A stretch of 64,000 nt of DNA from Cloeon dipterum (taxonomy: Eukaryota > Arthropoda > Insecta > Ephemeroptera > Baetidae): assembly GCF_949628265.1 (NCBI RefSeq), contig NC_088786.1, forward strand, positions 7,440,001 through 7,504,000. The letters run 5' to 3'. Shown one piece after another: positions 11,045 to 21,895 of this stretch; position 1 is the first letter of the stretch, and each line of letters opens with the position of its first letter. The position numbers and the translations under genes were made by a program. The notes under the pieces are model-generated. The model did no database searches and had not been told where the DNA came from. It was given only the letters and a program-made list of their open reading frames with translations.

Positions 11045-14000
11045 TCAAATTGTCTCGCAAATATTCCCGCTCGTCGTTTGTTCTTTCTCCATCTTCTGTT
11101 TCTTGCACCACTCTAGCAATGCATCATATTCTTTCCCTGAAACAAAACATAAAAATACAAGCAAACTTTTATTATTTATTTTCCTAAGCTCCACGGAAAA
11201 TTACGACCGATTACGACAAAAAAATTTGAACCTTATTTTTGAGGCCATTCATTTAGATCAGAACTAAAACGTTTCATTCAAAAGAGCCATTAATTATTCA
11301 AATCACAGTTATTTCTCCAGATTGCAAGGTTTTTTAATGCAGCACACTTTTAAATTTTGCAATAATTATAAATATGCACTTCAAAATTAAATTTATTGCC
11401 CTCATTACCTTGAACTGAAGCCATGGGTGGACAGAAAATTCTAGCATATTTAAGGGCAGGAATTAGATTAGAACTTTTCTACCAGCGAAATTTTTCACCT
11501 TACTGCTAATTTTGGATTTTAGGGGAAGATTATTAGTATTCTAATGCGCGAGAAATTGTGGAAACTCAATTGGTTAAAAATTAAAATTCCAAATGGTAAG
11601 AAAATGCAACCCTGGATTTTTCCACGTATCTGATGTAAAATAATTAAATCATACCAGTGGTGGGATTCATCACTGGCATGTTCAATGGCGAATTGAGTTT
11701 ATCTGCCAATCCAGGTTCTTTGAACGTGTAGTAATGGACTCTCCTGTCTGCTTTGGCAGCCGCGATCATTTGGATTCTTGCTTTCAAAATGGGATCTCCC
11801 TAAAAAAATTATTTATCAGAAAAACTTTCAAGAAAATAAAAAAAACTCGCCTTGAGGTTGGCTCCTCCCCAATTTCCAGAGAGAACAACATCCTTCTTTT
11901 CGCCGCACGCACGGAAGGCGACCAAAGCTTTGTTGAGTTCTTCTTCAACCGAATCCTTACTGTACTGACTGAGTTCGTCTTTAGAAAAGTCGGAAGCTGC
12001 GATCAGTGCGACCTGGAACGTGCTCACGATGCTAATAGAAGGAGGGGCACGGATGCACTTGAAGGACTTGGCGGTGCCCTCGTAGACCGAGTGAACGTGC
12101 ACACCCTTGACGCTCAGGAACTCGTCCAAACGGTCCAAACCCACTATCGCCATCACGAAGCGACTGACGATCAGCTCGGGGCAGACGATAAACATGATTT
12201 CTTCGGCCAAAGAGCCATTCGCTGATGCTTCACTCAACCTGAAAAAAATTAAGCATATAATACGAATAGGAAAAAATTCAGATGATTATTAAAGGATATA
12301 TTTGGGGAATATTTTAGAAACGACTCCTTCTCTTAATAATTATTTTACATGTTACAGAGTTCGGAATTAAAAATTGAATTTCTATAGCACCAAAAAATGT
12401 GCTAAAATTACAGGCGTTTAAAAAATTCAATCGTGTCTATTTTTCCTGTCGAATAAAACCGAGATATTTTTAAAATATCCAGAGAGTTACTAATTCAAAA
12501 TTAAACCATTTAAACTCGGACTTCAATAAGAAAGTTGAATACATCATCCTACTGGATTTACAGAAAAAATATATATTTCAATTTGAATTTTTTTAAATTT
12601 AACTTTGGTTTATTCAGTCATCCCAAGTAAAAATAAAATTCACTGCATTTAACTTACTGGTTTAAAAACACAATGCGTGGCTCAGTTTTGCGTAAGTCGA
12701 TTTTATAAGTATCGTCTATATAAACTGTTGGATTATTGTTGTTGATTATTTCACTGCTGTGAGTCCAGTTTGGCATTTCGTGCAGCACATCCTTCGTGAT
12801 GGTAACGTCCTCGCGCATGTCTGCAAAAATCTCATTTTTTTACTTTTTCATATTAAAGATCAACATTTTTCATACATTGTTCATTGTAGTTTTTGTAGCC
12901 ATATTTAAAGTAATTCAGCAGGCATTTGATCTTCTCTTTTTTGGCAGAATTCATGATGTGCTGTGGATTTTCCTCGCTGTGCTTTTCGTAAAGCCTGCAA
13001 AAACATAATATTCAAAAATTCTCGGTACATTCAAAAATTCATCACATCAGGCTGGTTTTGCCGCACTCATCAAATTTCCTAGCCAATCTTCAAGAAATAA
13101 GGCCGAAAATATTTTCCCTTCCCTTTAATCTTTATTCACATTGGCACCTATTGAAATGGTGATAGTAAAAAGGTTCTTTAATCTAAAATTTTCATCCTTT
13201 CTTGGTCAGGATTGATTTATCTTAAAAAGTCCTTGCAAAATAATTTTTATCTAAAATTTAAGAAATTATTTTAGCCCTCTAGCTATATACTACATTGATT
13301 TGTTATAATTATTTGACATTCGTACCCAGCAAAATCGATCAGTTTGATCTGACTGACTCTCTCTTGAGAAAAGCAGCAAAAGAAGCATGCAGAGAGCAGA
13401 TCGTAAATCTCCTTTTTCTTCAGGGTAACCCCATTGTCAATTGATTTCCGTTGATTGTATATTTTATTCAGCGTGGCCACACACGTCTTGGCCTTTTCCA
13501 GCATGAAAATAATCATTTCAATCGCATAGTGAGGCTCATTGAAGGGCATCTAAAAATAAAAAAAAATGCGTTCAATTTAAATCTTGTACGCCTTTAACAA
13601 GAAACGTACCTCATTTATGAGAACCTCCTTCAAAAGTTCAAAGTTGGCAACGACTTCCTTGCCACGATTGACTCGACAAGAGATGTAGCGGATGTAGTTG
13701 ACCACTTCCAGAGCGTTGGTGAAACTATCCTGAGGCTCAAAAGCTAGCTTCGAGGATTGTTCCAACTGAAATAATTTCAAGCAAAAATCAAATTAAATTT
13801 ATTAATCTTCATTAATACAAAAAAATAAAATAAAATAAAATCTTTATTAATAAATATTTTAACAGTAGAACACTAAAAGATATATTGAACACGTTCATAA
13901 AAAAATTTATCAAGTTCAAAAGCAACGTTAAGGCATTATCAGGAATGTCGATCAGAGCAGTGGAGATATTTGAGCAATTCGGGGATCTAGATGCTGGCTT

Positions 14001-14280
14001 GAGATTTCCGTAAAACTGCCCAATTTAACAGAGAAAACGTTTTGATTGCGGATGTCGTGAACAAACCCATCTATTAACGTCTAAATAGACTTTAAAATCG
14101 TCTGATTTCTGCGGAAAAATTCGAATATTTTCTGAAAAAAAGTTAAAGTCACAGCCCTAGCTATAATTTTTATCACCCCTGTTCGTAATTTAGTAAATTC
14201 AATTATGATATCGACAAATATTGATTTTCATTTACTTGCTCCTGTATTTTGTTATTGCATTTGCTATCCTTAATTGCCAT
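11045..14280 (-). CDS. PARG-like protein, gene B, catalytic signature lost (putative pseudo-enzyme)
   Basis: Exons on minus: 14280-14236 (tentative first exon, 15 codons), 13765-13610, 13549-13326, 12994-12876, 12820-12658, 12238-11851, 11799-11655, 11136-11045. The phases join throughout, giving 443 aa. Exon sizes nearly match gene A (145 nt identical; 119 vs 116, 224 vs 221, 388 vs 379), so the two are tandem duplicates. The fold is recognisable: LSACFFCCF in the helical part, EEIMFIVCPELIVSRF after the signature, and a retained GNWGG loop. Key residues differ: GGG is replaced by Leu-Ser-Glu (237-239), QEE by AEE (247-249), and the QYS region by HVHS. The reading frame is intact, so this looks like a maintained protein without normal glycohydrolase activity rather than a pseudogene. 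The exon ending at 11851 uses a GC donor. The first exon was chosen only because it has ATG, phase 0 and a GTAAAT donor. Confidence 0.75.
13818..13840. repeat. (AAATA)n microsatellite
   Basis: A short run of AAATA units (aataaaataaaataaaatc) lies upstream of the second exon of PARG-like gene B, inside its first intron if the tentative first exon is right. Confidence 0.6.
13927..14030 (+). repeat. Fragment of the TTTGAGCAATTC repeat family
   Basis: The stretch with ATATTTGAGCAATTCGG followed by GATCTAGATGCTGGC resembles 18735-18775 (TATTTGAGCAATTCGAG, then AATCTAAATGCTGGC) in the same orientation. The copy at 18.7 kb lacks about 18 bp after GCTGGC, and both resume at TGCCCAAT. It is a dispersed repeat sitting in the first intron of PARG-like gene B. 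Confidence 0.55.
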
Positions 14281-14379
14281 TTACTATCCAACAGTTAAAT
14301 ATTTAAAATAATAATATTCCGTATCAACCGATTTTGCAAAAAAAATCACATTTCCATTCGTCCTTACATCTATTAAGAA

Positions 14380-14750
14380 TCTCCTCTAGCTCTCGCTTGT
14401 GTCTCATTTAGAGTGCTTAGCACAAGAGCAAAGCAATCGTCCGCGCCGCCTATGATATGAGACTAGATTGGCGAGCAGATTCGCGACTAGAAATGCAAAT
14501 TTTCACTAGCAGACGCGCGAGAGCGAGTAGGCAGACGCGCGAGTGAGTTGTGTTGCAACGTGATTTTCTAATAGTTCAATAATCAATGGGGCGCGCGATT
14601 GCAATCAGTGATGCAGGTCGCGTCGCGCGCGCGACACAAATGTAAATACAGTGGGCCAAGGGTCAACGAGGCGCAATTTCAAACTTCACTCGCTTGTTTT
14701 GCCGCTCGCGGAACGCATCTCCTCTCCGCATGCACCTCTGCAAGTGAAAC
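14380..14750. promoter_or_regulatory. CpG-rich island upstream of PARG-like gene B
   Basis: A locally GC- and CpG-rich stretch with many GCGCGC and GCGAG words stands out from AT-rich flanks. It lies 100-470 bp upstream of the tentative ATG of the minus-strand gene B, so a promoter role is plausible. No TATA box in a convincing position was found. Promoter assignment is inference. Confidence 0.35.
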
Positions 14751-15259
14751 AAAATTCTGGGAATTTCTGGAATTTTCAGGAATATTATTCTAAAAAATGT
14801 TGCATAATAAATGCTAATAAAATAACTTCCGGCCATTTTTTCTATTTTGTTTCTAAGTATATTTGGACACAAGACATTTTAAATTTACCTCACTCACGAC
14901 AGAAAGTTAATTGGAAATTTCACCTTCGTTAAAATCTTTACATATTTCATCTGTAAAATAGGTAAAATAGAAAATTGGTATTTTGACTGAATAATTTAGG
15001 GTAAATCGTAAAATTTAATATTAACCAAATTTTATCGAAATCGTAAGTCCCGTGGTTGGCGACCTAGTTTAGGACATAATAACTGTCGAAGAGCGGTCTG
15101 AGGAATTCTTCAAATTAATAAGCCTAATGTTTCTCGAAATATCAGCATCTTGATATTTAAATATGTTAGTGGTGTTGATCCAAAGAATACGAAGCAAAAA
15201 TTCCAAACCAAAATTTTGAGTGTTTCTGAATTTTAGGATAAGGGGGATGAAAAGGGGTG

Positions 15260-15356
15260 TGTGGTAACCTTTCTCTCTGTAACACCACGAAAAATGTTAT
15301 GCCTGCCTGTTTCCTGTAACTTACGGTCCACGCAGAGCAGGGAGGGCTGTCCGACA
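15260..15356 (-). mobile_element. 97-bp LTR, minus orientation, head to head with its partner
   Basis: Read on the minus strand this segment begins TGTCGGACAG and ends GGTTACCACA, the TG...CA boundaries of an LTR. It matches the plus-strand LTR at 15357-15453 over nearly its whole length. The two are the same length and abut exactly. Beyond its CA end (below 15260) there is no primer-binding site, so that side looks like flanking DNA. Confidence 0.65.
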
Positions 15357-15453
15357 TGCCGAGCAGACCTCCCGGCTCTGCGTGGACCGTAAGTTACAGG
15401 AAACAGCCAGGCATAACATTTTTCGTGGTGTTACAGAGAGAAAGGTTACCACA
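15357..15453 (+). mobile_element. 97-bp LTR of a Gypsy-like retrotransposon
   Basis: It begins TGCCGAGCAG and ends GGTTACCACA. Its identity as a 5' LTR rests on the primer-binding site starting 5 bp after the CA end. Such short LTRs are known in mag-type Gypsy elements and in miniature (TRIM) retrotransposons; I cannot say which this is. A small open frame crossing it is the same in both copies and is not a gene. Confidence 0.65.
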
Positions 15454-15458
15454 GATTT

Positions 15459-15476
15459 TGGTGTCAGAAGTGGGAT
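15459..15476 (+). mobile_element. tRNA-Leu-type primer-binding site
   Basis: TGGTGTCAGAAGTGGGAT is the exact complement of the 18 nt at the 3' end of a typical eukaryotic tRNA-Leu including CCA. It lies 5 bp inside the LTR end at 15453, the normal place for reverse-transcription priming. This is the strongest sign that the 97-bp repeats are LTRs. Confidence 0.7.
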
Positions 15477-16398
15477 GGACAAATTCCTATTTGTCCAATG
15501 GACCGGCCGCGTACTCTGTTTCCTGGCAAAATACATATTTAACAAGCGCGGAGGTGATTTCGATTTTTTGATTTTTTTAAATTCACATGAAACTCGCCAT
15601 TCAAGAAGAGAAACTTTTAAACCAAGCACACATGTGGCCCACAGCCGTGGGAAATCCTGAGCGCGACCCTTACCACCCCCCCCCCCCCCCGTACGGGCGC
15701 CCCAAACAATTCTTCCATTTAACAGGCCTAAGAGTGTCACAACAGGGTGGAATTTACCACCCTGAAACCTATGTGGCTCGACAGGGAGTGTCAAGACGAG
15801 TTCTGACTTTAGAAAGCCGAGATCTCGCGTTCAGTTGATATTTTTACTTCCGTCTCGAAACCGGTTTTTCACCTTTAGCCACAAAAATCTCACAAAATCT
15901 ATTCCCGTCGCGAAAATTTAAGGGTAGAAAGATATCATGTTTTGCAACAGTTTTTGGATTAAACAATCATGAATCATGTGCTTCTTTGTCGAAGTTTGAT
16001 TTGAAACTAAAATTTGAAAAATTGCTGACCGTGACCTTTGACCTATAAAGAACATACAAAAAGCAACATACAAAGTTGCTTCTAATGATGATTGATTCAG
16101 CTTGATATCTTAAATTAAATTTCAAGACATTGTTTTTTTAAGTAATATCCAGGAAATACCTCAAAAATTTTACTCATTTTTTGGATCAACAACACCATTT
16201 TATTTAAAAATCAAGATGATAATATTACGGTAAAAAAATTATGCAAATAATTAATTTAAAAAATTGCTAATTTTACCCCTTTGTTGGTAATATTTATCGG
16301 TGAAAATGATTTTTAATTTGGTAGATGAATTTAGCTGCTACATCCGGAAAGAATCCTTTGAATGTATCCGCTGAAATATTTTCATTCAAATATAAATT
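15477..16398. other. Retroelement internal remnant and AT-rich DNA
   Basis: No gag or pol similarity is visible after the primer-binding site. The stretch holds a run of 15 C (about 15676-15690) and a perfect 8-bp hairpin CAGGGTGG/CCACCCTG (about 15742-15763). From about 15840 on it is ordinary AT-rich DNA. The element is therefore either nonautonomous or truncated. Confidence 0.4.
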
Positions 16399-16715
16399 CA
16401 CCAGTTGTATAAAACCTTAGTGTTCGAAACCGCCAACAGATGTCGCCACCGTATATGCTATCTTAAAAAATAAATTTTTAAGGCACTCTTCCGCTGTTAT
16501 TTCAGACTCAATCCTGCCACTGTGGGTTCTCCACTTAATATGCTTTCTTTTGGTTTTCAACACGTCAAAAGAAAGCATATTAAGTGAAGAACACACAGTG
16601 GCAGGATTGTGAGTCGGAAATCGCAGCGGAAGTGCCTTAAAATATATTTTTAAGAAATTATACAGTGGCGCCATTGGTTGGCGGCTTCGAACACTAAGGG
16701 TTTATGCAACAGGTG
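16399..16715. mobile_element. Foldback (hairpin) element, copy 1
   Basis: Nearly the whole element is one inverted repeat. The inner arms 16511-16551 and 16567-16607 match at about 39 of 41 positions around a 15-nt loop. The outer arms begin CCTTAGTGTTCGAA at 16415 and end with its complement at 16699. The similarity extends weakly to CACC/GGTG at the limits given. It has no coding capacity, so it is a MITE or foldback-type nonautonomous transposon. A relative lies at 24289-24724. Confidence 0.7.
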
Positions 16716-17313
16716 AATTGCTCAAATAATTCCCATTGCATTGCCACTCCTGAGAATGTCTTAACATTGCGAGCCTACTTATTTTTCTCGGTATGCATGG
16801 AATTCTTAACAATGCTTCTTGCTGTACCTCGTCGGTTCAGGGTTCAACATAAATAAAAAAATTAATTAATTTGTTTAACTGAACGATTGGATTGATTATT
16901 GGAAAAGTATCGTTTTTTCAGTTGAAATTGTAATTGCTGCAGAAATAATAAAGCCCAGGAGTGTGACTTAACCAAATCTTGATTTAAGGGCGAATTTGTA
17001 GCAAAATGCTTCACACTTTCAAACTTAACAAACAAAAATACATTAAATTTTAATTAGTGTTTGGAATTTTTAGCTGCGTTTCTTGAGTAAATTTGTAAAT
17101 ACTTACAGCAAAGAAGGATTTCCTAGCTTTTTAGGATGTATATAAACAAATAAAGGTTGAATTGAATTGACAAAACCATATGAAGCGTCAATAAGTTATA
17201 AAAGGATCAACAGCAAACCTAATTCAAAGTAGATTACACGCGTTAAACTATCGACTTTTTTCATACTCATTGACCCCTGACCTTTAAGAATTAAGTCAAA
17301 ATTTGAATACTTA
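16715..17313 (-). repeat. Left arm of a large inverted repeat
   Basis: The left arm pairs with 18391-18752. Matching blocks include GAATTGCTCAAATA (start), AACATTGCGAGCCTACTTAT, CTCGTCGGTTCAG, ATTGCTGCAGAAATAAT and ACGCGTTAAACTATCGA, each found complemented in the other arm. About 220 bp (roughly 17000-17210) has no partner in the other arm. It abuts the foldback element on its left. Confidence 0.65.
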
Positions 17314-18390
17314 CTCTGTACGGAATTATGACTTCTGGATTTTGAAATAATTGGGTAACTGACGAAGAAATAAAACTAGTCCAAGAGGGATCCATGTGGA
17401 AAAACGTAGTGCACGACGTGAAGTATATGAATCAGACGAGCTCTACTGCCAACTGTTACCCTTTTGAAAACCTAACGGAAATTTGAATTATCAAAACACC
17501 ATGACAGATTGAAAACTTGAAAAGATCAAAGAAACCTTTTAAATTGTTAAAACAGTCAAAACTATGTAATTTGTAAATAGTGTCTTATGAGCCGGCTCCT
17601 GACTGAGGGGTAAACAACCTGTGTGGCCGAGAGGGTGAACAATGAACTTGTGTAGCGGTTTACGATTTCTTTTATAGCAGCAAAGCAGTTGTAGGAATCT
17701 CCACTCGGCCGCAGCGACAAAAAGCTATTTCACGAAGAAAAACTGCCACTCTGATTGGGTCTCAGACAGATTTTTATTAAATCCAATCGAGAAAAAGTGG
17801 CTTCATCGACTGTCTCGCCCGCAAAAAATGCAGACAATTGGTCCTGCAGCCGCCGCGAGGTTGAAGGGATTGCGTAGTGCGATTCCGACTGAATTTAAAT
17901 TGGCGCGCTTCAAAAGACGAGTGCCGCATACGTCATCTAAATATTGTATTATGTAGTCCTCCTAGTCCCATCGCAGAATTCCCGCAGCCGCAGCGCGAAT
18001 TCCAGCGGAAAGTGAAATGAGAGAATTTTCTCCTATGAATTTCATGCGCGGAAAACTCGATGGCAATAAACGCATTTCTCTTGAAAGGGATGGAATTTAA
18101 ATCTGATGAGAAGAATTTATCCGAAACAATTAATTTTTATTTTTTTCCGCCATAAAATGAGTTTAAAATCAGATGAAAATATGCAAAAGTATCATAACTT
18201 GTCCTTTTTACTTCAGTTGTTTATTTTTTCATTAGAAAAATTCTCGAATATTTGAAGTTTTACTCTGCTCTAAGTGCTTATGTACAACGTTTTCACCAAA
18301 TAAAGTTTAAAATGTGTAGTTAATAGATGGTAAAAATTATTTAATAATGAGTACGAGAAGCAACACATTCTAATCATGCATGTAAGTATG
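17314..18390. other. Spacer between the arms of the large inverted repeat
   Basis: About 1.08 kb without an open frame of note. 17640-17960 is moderately GC-rich. No transposase-like frame is visible, so the inverted pair is either a nonautonomous element or two independent insertions in opposite directions. Confidence 0.4.
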
Positions 18391-18752
18391 GAAGTATTCG
18401 AATTTTGACATGATTCTAAAAGGTCAGGGGTAAAGGGGTTTGAAAAAATCGATAGTTTAACGCGTGGAGTATATTTTACATTAGGTTTACTGTAAGTCCT
18501 TGATTAAGTCACACTTCTGAGCTTAATTATTTCTGCAGCAATTACAAAATTTCAACCAAAATAATGGTACTTTTTCCAAGAATCAATTCAAATCGTTAAA
18601 TTATACAGATTAATTAACTTTTCAAGTATGAACTCTGAACCGACGAGATGCAGCAAGAAGCATGTTAAGGATTCCATCCATACCGAGAAAAATAAGTAGG
18701 CTCGCAGGTATTCTCAGGAGTGTCAAAGCAGTCTGAGGTATTTGAGCAATTC
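18391..18752 (+). repeat. Right arm of a large inverted repeat
   Basis: The complement of the left arm at 16715-17313, shorter because it lacks the unmatched 220-bp block. It ends in TATTTGAGCAATTC, a motif shared with the copies at 13.9 kb and 49.3 kb. Confidence 0.65.
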
Positions 18753-19800
18753 GAGAATCTAAATGCTGGCTGCCCAATGTCAGTTAAGGATTCAAAAATT
18801 CATGAATATAAATACTGTAAAAATCATAAAAAAAACTTTGGAAAGAGAGCCGCAAGTCGATGTTTATAACATCACGAGATGCGTGACAGAATTAATAAAT
18901 CGTTAAATTCATTAATTAAGAATTTAACTGCGTCAACGGAGAATTACAAAAATCTGTACTAATTCCTACAAATAATTATTTTTCACCACACCATCATGGT
19001 TTTCAAATTCCACAATTTTGTTAAAAATCAAAGTTCACGTGTTTTCTTGCTGTTTATGGTTATAAAAAATGTTAATTGTCTCCAACTATGATTGTTTAAT
19101 GAACTGTTTCGTATTTTCCAATTTATTTTTCACAGAAACCATTTAAAAAATGTTTCTAAATAAAAATCCACCCACCAGATTGTGAAATAATATTTGATTA
19201 ATTTTAAAACTAAAATTTAACAATGCAATCAAATAAATTCCAGTCTTTCTCAAATCTGTAAAGTAAGTATCATTTAAATTAATTATGAAGTCCGACGTAA
19301 AAGTGCACTAGCTAGTTTGTGTATTATATCAAATTAGCATGAACACACCCACGCCCTCTTTATCTGATTGTAAGCACTCCGATAGTGTGAAAAAATGTAA
19401 GTAGTACTCGTTTTACTCCTACACAAGCGACCTCGAGAAGGAGGTTGCCACATGCAATTTGCCAGGTGACCGACCATTCCAGCTCCTGCGCCTTGCAAAA
19501 CCCCTTAGTTATTGATTTTTAATTTATTTTTCTAACATAAAATGTGAATTTTGTTGATTTTGAGCCGTAACTGTTCTACGACCGTACCTTTTGCTTATTT
19601 CTATCTTTATAAATTAATTATTCCTTCTTTTTTGCTTATTGTTAGTCCGTATCAAAAAATAAAAAACTCGTTTGGGCAATCAAAGCGTTTCACGTGGTCG
19701 TGGCCCAGCCCTGTAGGCAAAGTAGAGCAAAAAATAGCGATCGGCCAGGCGTTTAAGGGGCTATTAATAGCCGCGTAAACAAGAAGAGGCGCAAGTTCGG
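18753..19800. other. AT-rich DNA, nothing recognisable
   Basis: No exon, RNA gene or repeat could be supported here on either strand apart from the tail of the repeat family up to about 18790. Confidence 0.4.
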
Positions 19801-20250
19801 GAAATTCACACGCGCGTATGAATGAATGGAGGCGAGGGGCCGGGGGGTGGCACATACGCTCGCTTACGTGGAATTGGGAAAATTGCGTCGCGCGCGCTGC
19901 CTCCGCTCGACAACACCTGCCGCTTGTGATTTGGCGCCGGAGCCGGCCGAGCGTGAAACGCGGCCCGAAATCATTGCCTTATTGCGCTTGTTTTTCTCCG
20001 ACACACGTGTCCCGTCCCTCCCGTTCGCGCCCCGTAGGTGTTTACCGCAGCCGCACGCTGGGCCGGCCGCCGGCCCCGCTCCGCTGGCGGCGCCGCAATC
20101 ACGTCACGGCTATAAAGTGTCACCGCGAGTTAACAACAAAACAACCCCTCGGGAGGGGTGTTCGGCAGCCGAAATCACCTTTGCCGTTGGTCACACGTGT
20201 GTCTGTGGGATAACTAACCAACCGTCCGCCGCCCACGCTTGCAAAGATTA
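19800..20250. promoter_or_regulatory. CpG-rich island with a TATA-like box
   Basis: A GC-rich block in AT-rich surroundings. TATAAAG lies at 20111-20117, followed by a perfect hairpin ACCCCTC-GG-GAGGGGT at 20144-20159. This could be a core promoter on +, but no strong splice donor or coding exon follows closely. Open frames of 131 and 186 codons through it lack family features and reflect high GC. Confidence 0.3.
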
Positions 20251-21895
20251 CATAATTTCGCACTCACTTTCATTCAATGCTGCAAGTTTGCCCTCACTTC
20301 TCTCTTCCTGGAAAGTGGATTTTTGCTCGCCCCTGCAGCAACTTAGTTTTATGCAAATATTGGCGGAAGAGAGTCGGAAAATATAGACTTTGCAGCTCTT
20401 TTCATTTCCTGAACAATCCCACCCACATGAAAAAATATGTTTCACATTCAAAATGAAGCTCAACTCATTGGTTATATTATGCAAAAAAAAACTATAGATG
20501 GGAATTTTTTTGTTTTGTTTTCGTGACTATTGGCGTGAAGTTTGGCGCGGCAGCCCCTAAATCGACGATTTTGCTGCCAAATCTCTGCATTGTAAGCCGA
20601 TTTTACGCCTCTGTTACCCTTCAAAATACATTTATTTGCATAAATTCATGCAACTGAAGAGTTTGGAGATATTACAGATGCAATTTAATAAAAATTAATG
20701 ATTTCGTATGAAATACTTAGTTAAAATACCGAGATATTTATGATTTTTAGGCTGTTTAAAAGTTTTGGAACAGCAATTTGGAACGAAAATAATGCATTAA
20801 TATCAAATTTATGTTAACGAAAAATCAGATCGCTATCATAGTTGAATCACTGCTAATATTCCAATTACAAAAGAGAATCGTTAATTTTGTATACAGCCAT
20901 TTTATAAACACGTGATTTATTGAGAGCAAAAGTAAAGCGCAACATTTTATAACAGAAAACGAGAGGGTTTCTGCAGGCAATTGCGTTGCATTTTCTATTC
21001 GCAGTGCCGGTTGCATAACAACGGCCTAGCAGGCGCTCCAATGACATTGTCTATCTGCATTATTATGATCGTTGTTGGAGGCTATTCTCGCGTTTCATGC
21101 GCATTGCGTAAATTTCCTAGATTCTCTTTCAACCTCTGCGATCGTAGAGCGCCTGCCGTTACGTGGTTATGCAACCTGCTCTGCTCCGAACAAAAATCAC
21201 CGACCTATTTTCTGTTCATTAACTCGATCGGGTTGATTACTAAACTGATTGGTTCGAGAATTTGCTAGAATGTTCCAGAAATATATGGAAAATGATGTTA
21301 TTTTGTACCAGGAAACTCTAAAAAATCATTTTTACTTTTATTTTAATTTAATCTTAAACTTGGGAAAGAGCTGAAATTGGTCTAGAGAGTAGTTACATTA
21401 TTTTTGTAAAAATTGAGTGCAAAGTTTCCATGCTAATCAAGCTGTGAACACTGCCTCCTTATTGTAAAATCAAGATTTAATACACTAGAATGAAAAATGT
21501 CCTCATAATTCGCACATCGATGGAAAGATTGGGATGAGTGGAAGTAAAAAAATCTTGGATAAAGCCGTTTAATTTTCCAGAAATTTCGCAAAATGTAAAA
21601 TTTGTTATGACCCATCCGTGATTTCATTGTAGCAAATTTTAGAGTTTAATTTTTTTCATTAAAAAATCATTCATTGACCTACACTTGCTGGAATTAACAA
21701 TGCAAATTAAATGTTCTAAACTGTTGGGTTTTTAGTTCCTGATCTCAAATAATAATTTTTATTTGATTTACGAGTTGGAGAATCACACTCGGTTGAAGAT
21801 AAATCAATCTCTAACTTCGATTACAATATTTCCGCAGCGTCCAGTTTGATAAAACGACCCACTTTTCTCAGATTTTTTTTGTGTAACAGCAATTA
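20251..21895. other. AT-rich DNA, nothing recognisable
   Basis: No supportable coding exon, RNA gene or repeat. The short open frames have no motif and no suitable splice context. Confidence 0.4.

Noticed and set aside
11734-12225. 163-codon plus-strand frame
   Set aside because: It is antisense to the well supported exon 6 and part of exon 7 of PARG-like gene B.
15321-15838. Frames of 157, 92 and 83 codons around the LTR pair
   Set aside because: They cross the palindromic LTRs, so the same peptide appears twice in opposite orientation; no gag or pol features.
19818-20386. Overlapping plus-strand frames of 131 and 186 codons
   Set aside because: They lie in a CpG-rich island, overlap in different frames and show no domain or signal features; high GC explains the lack of stops.
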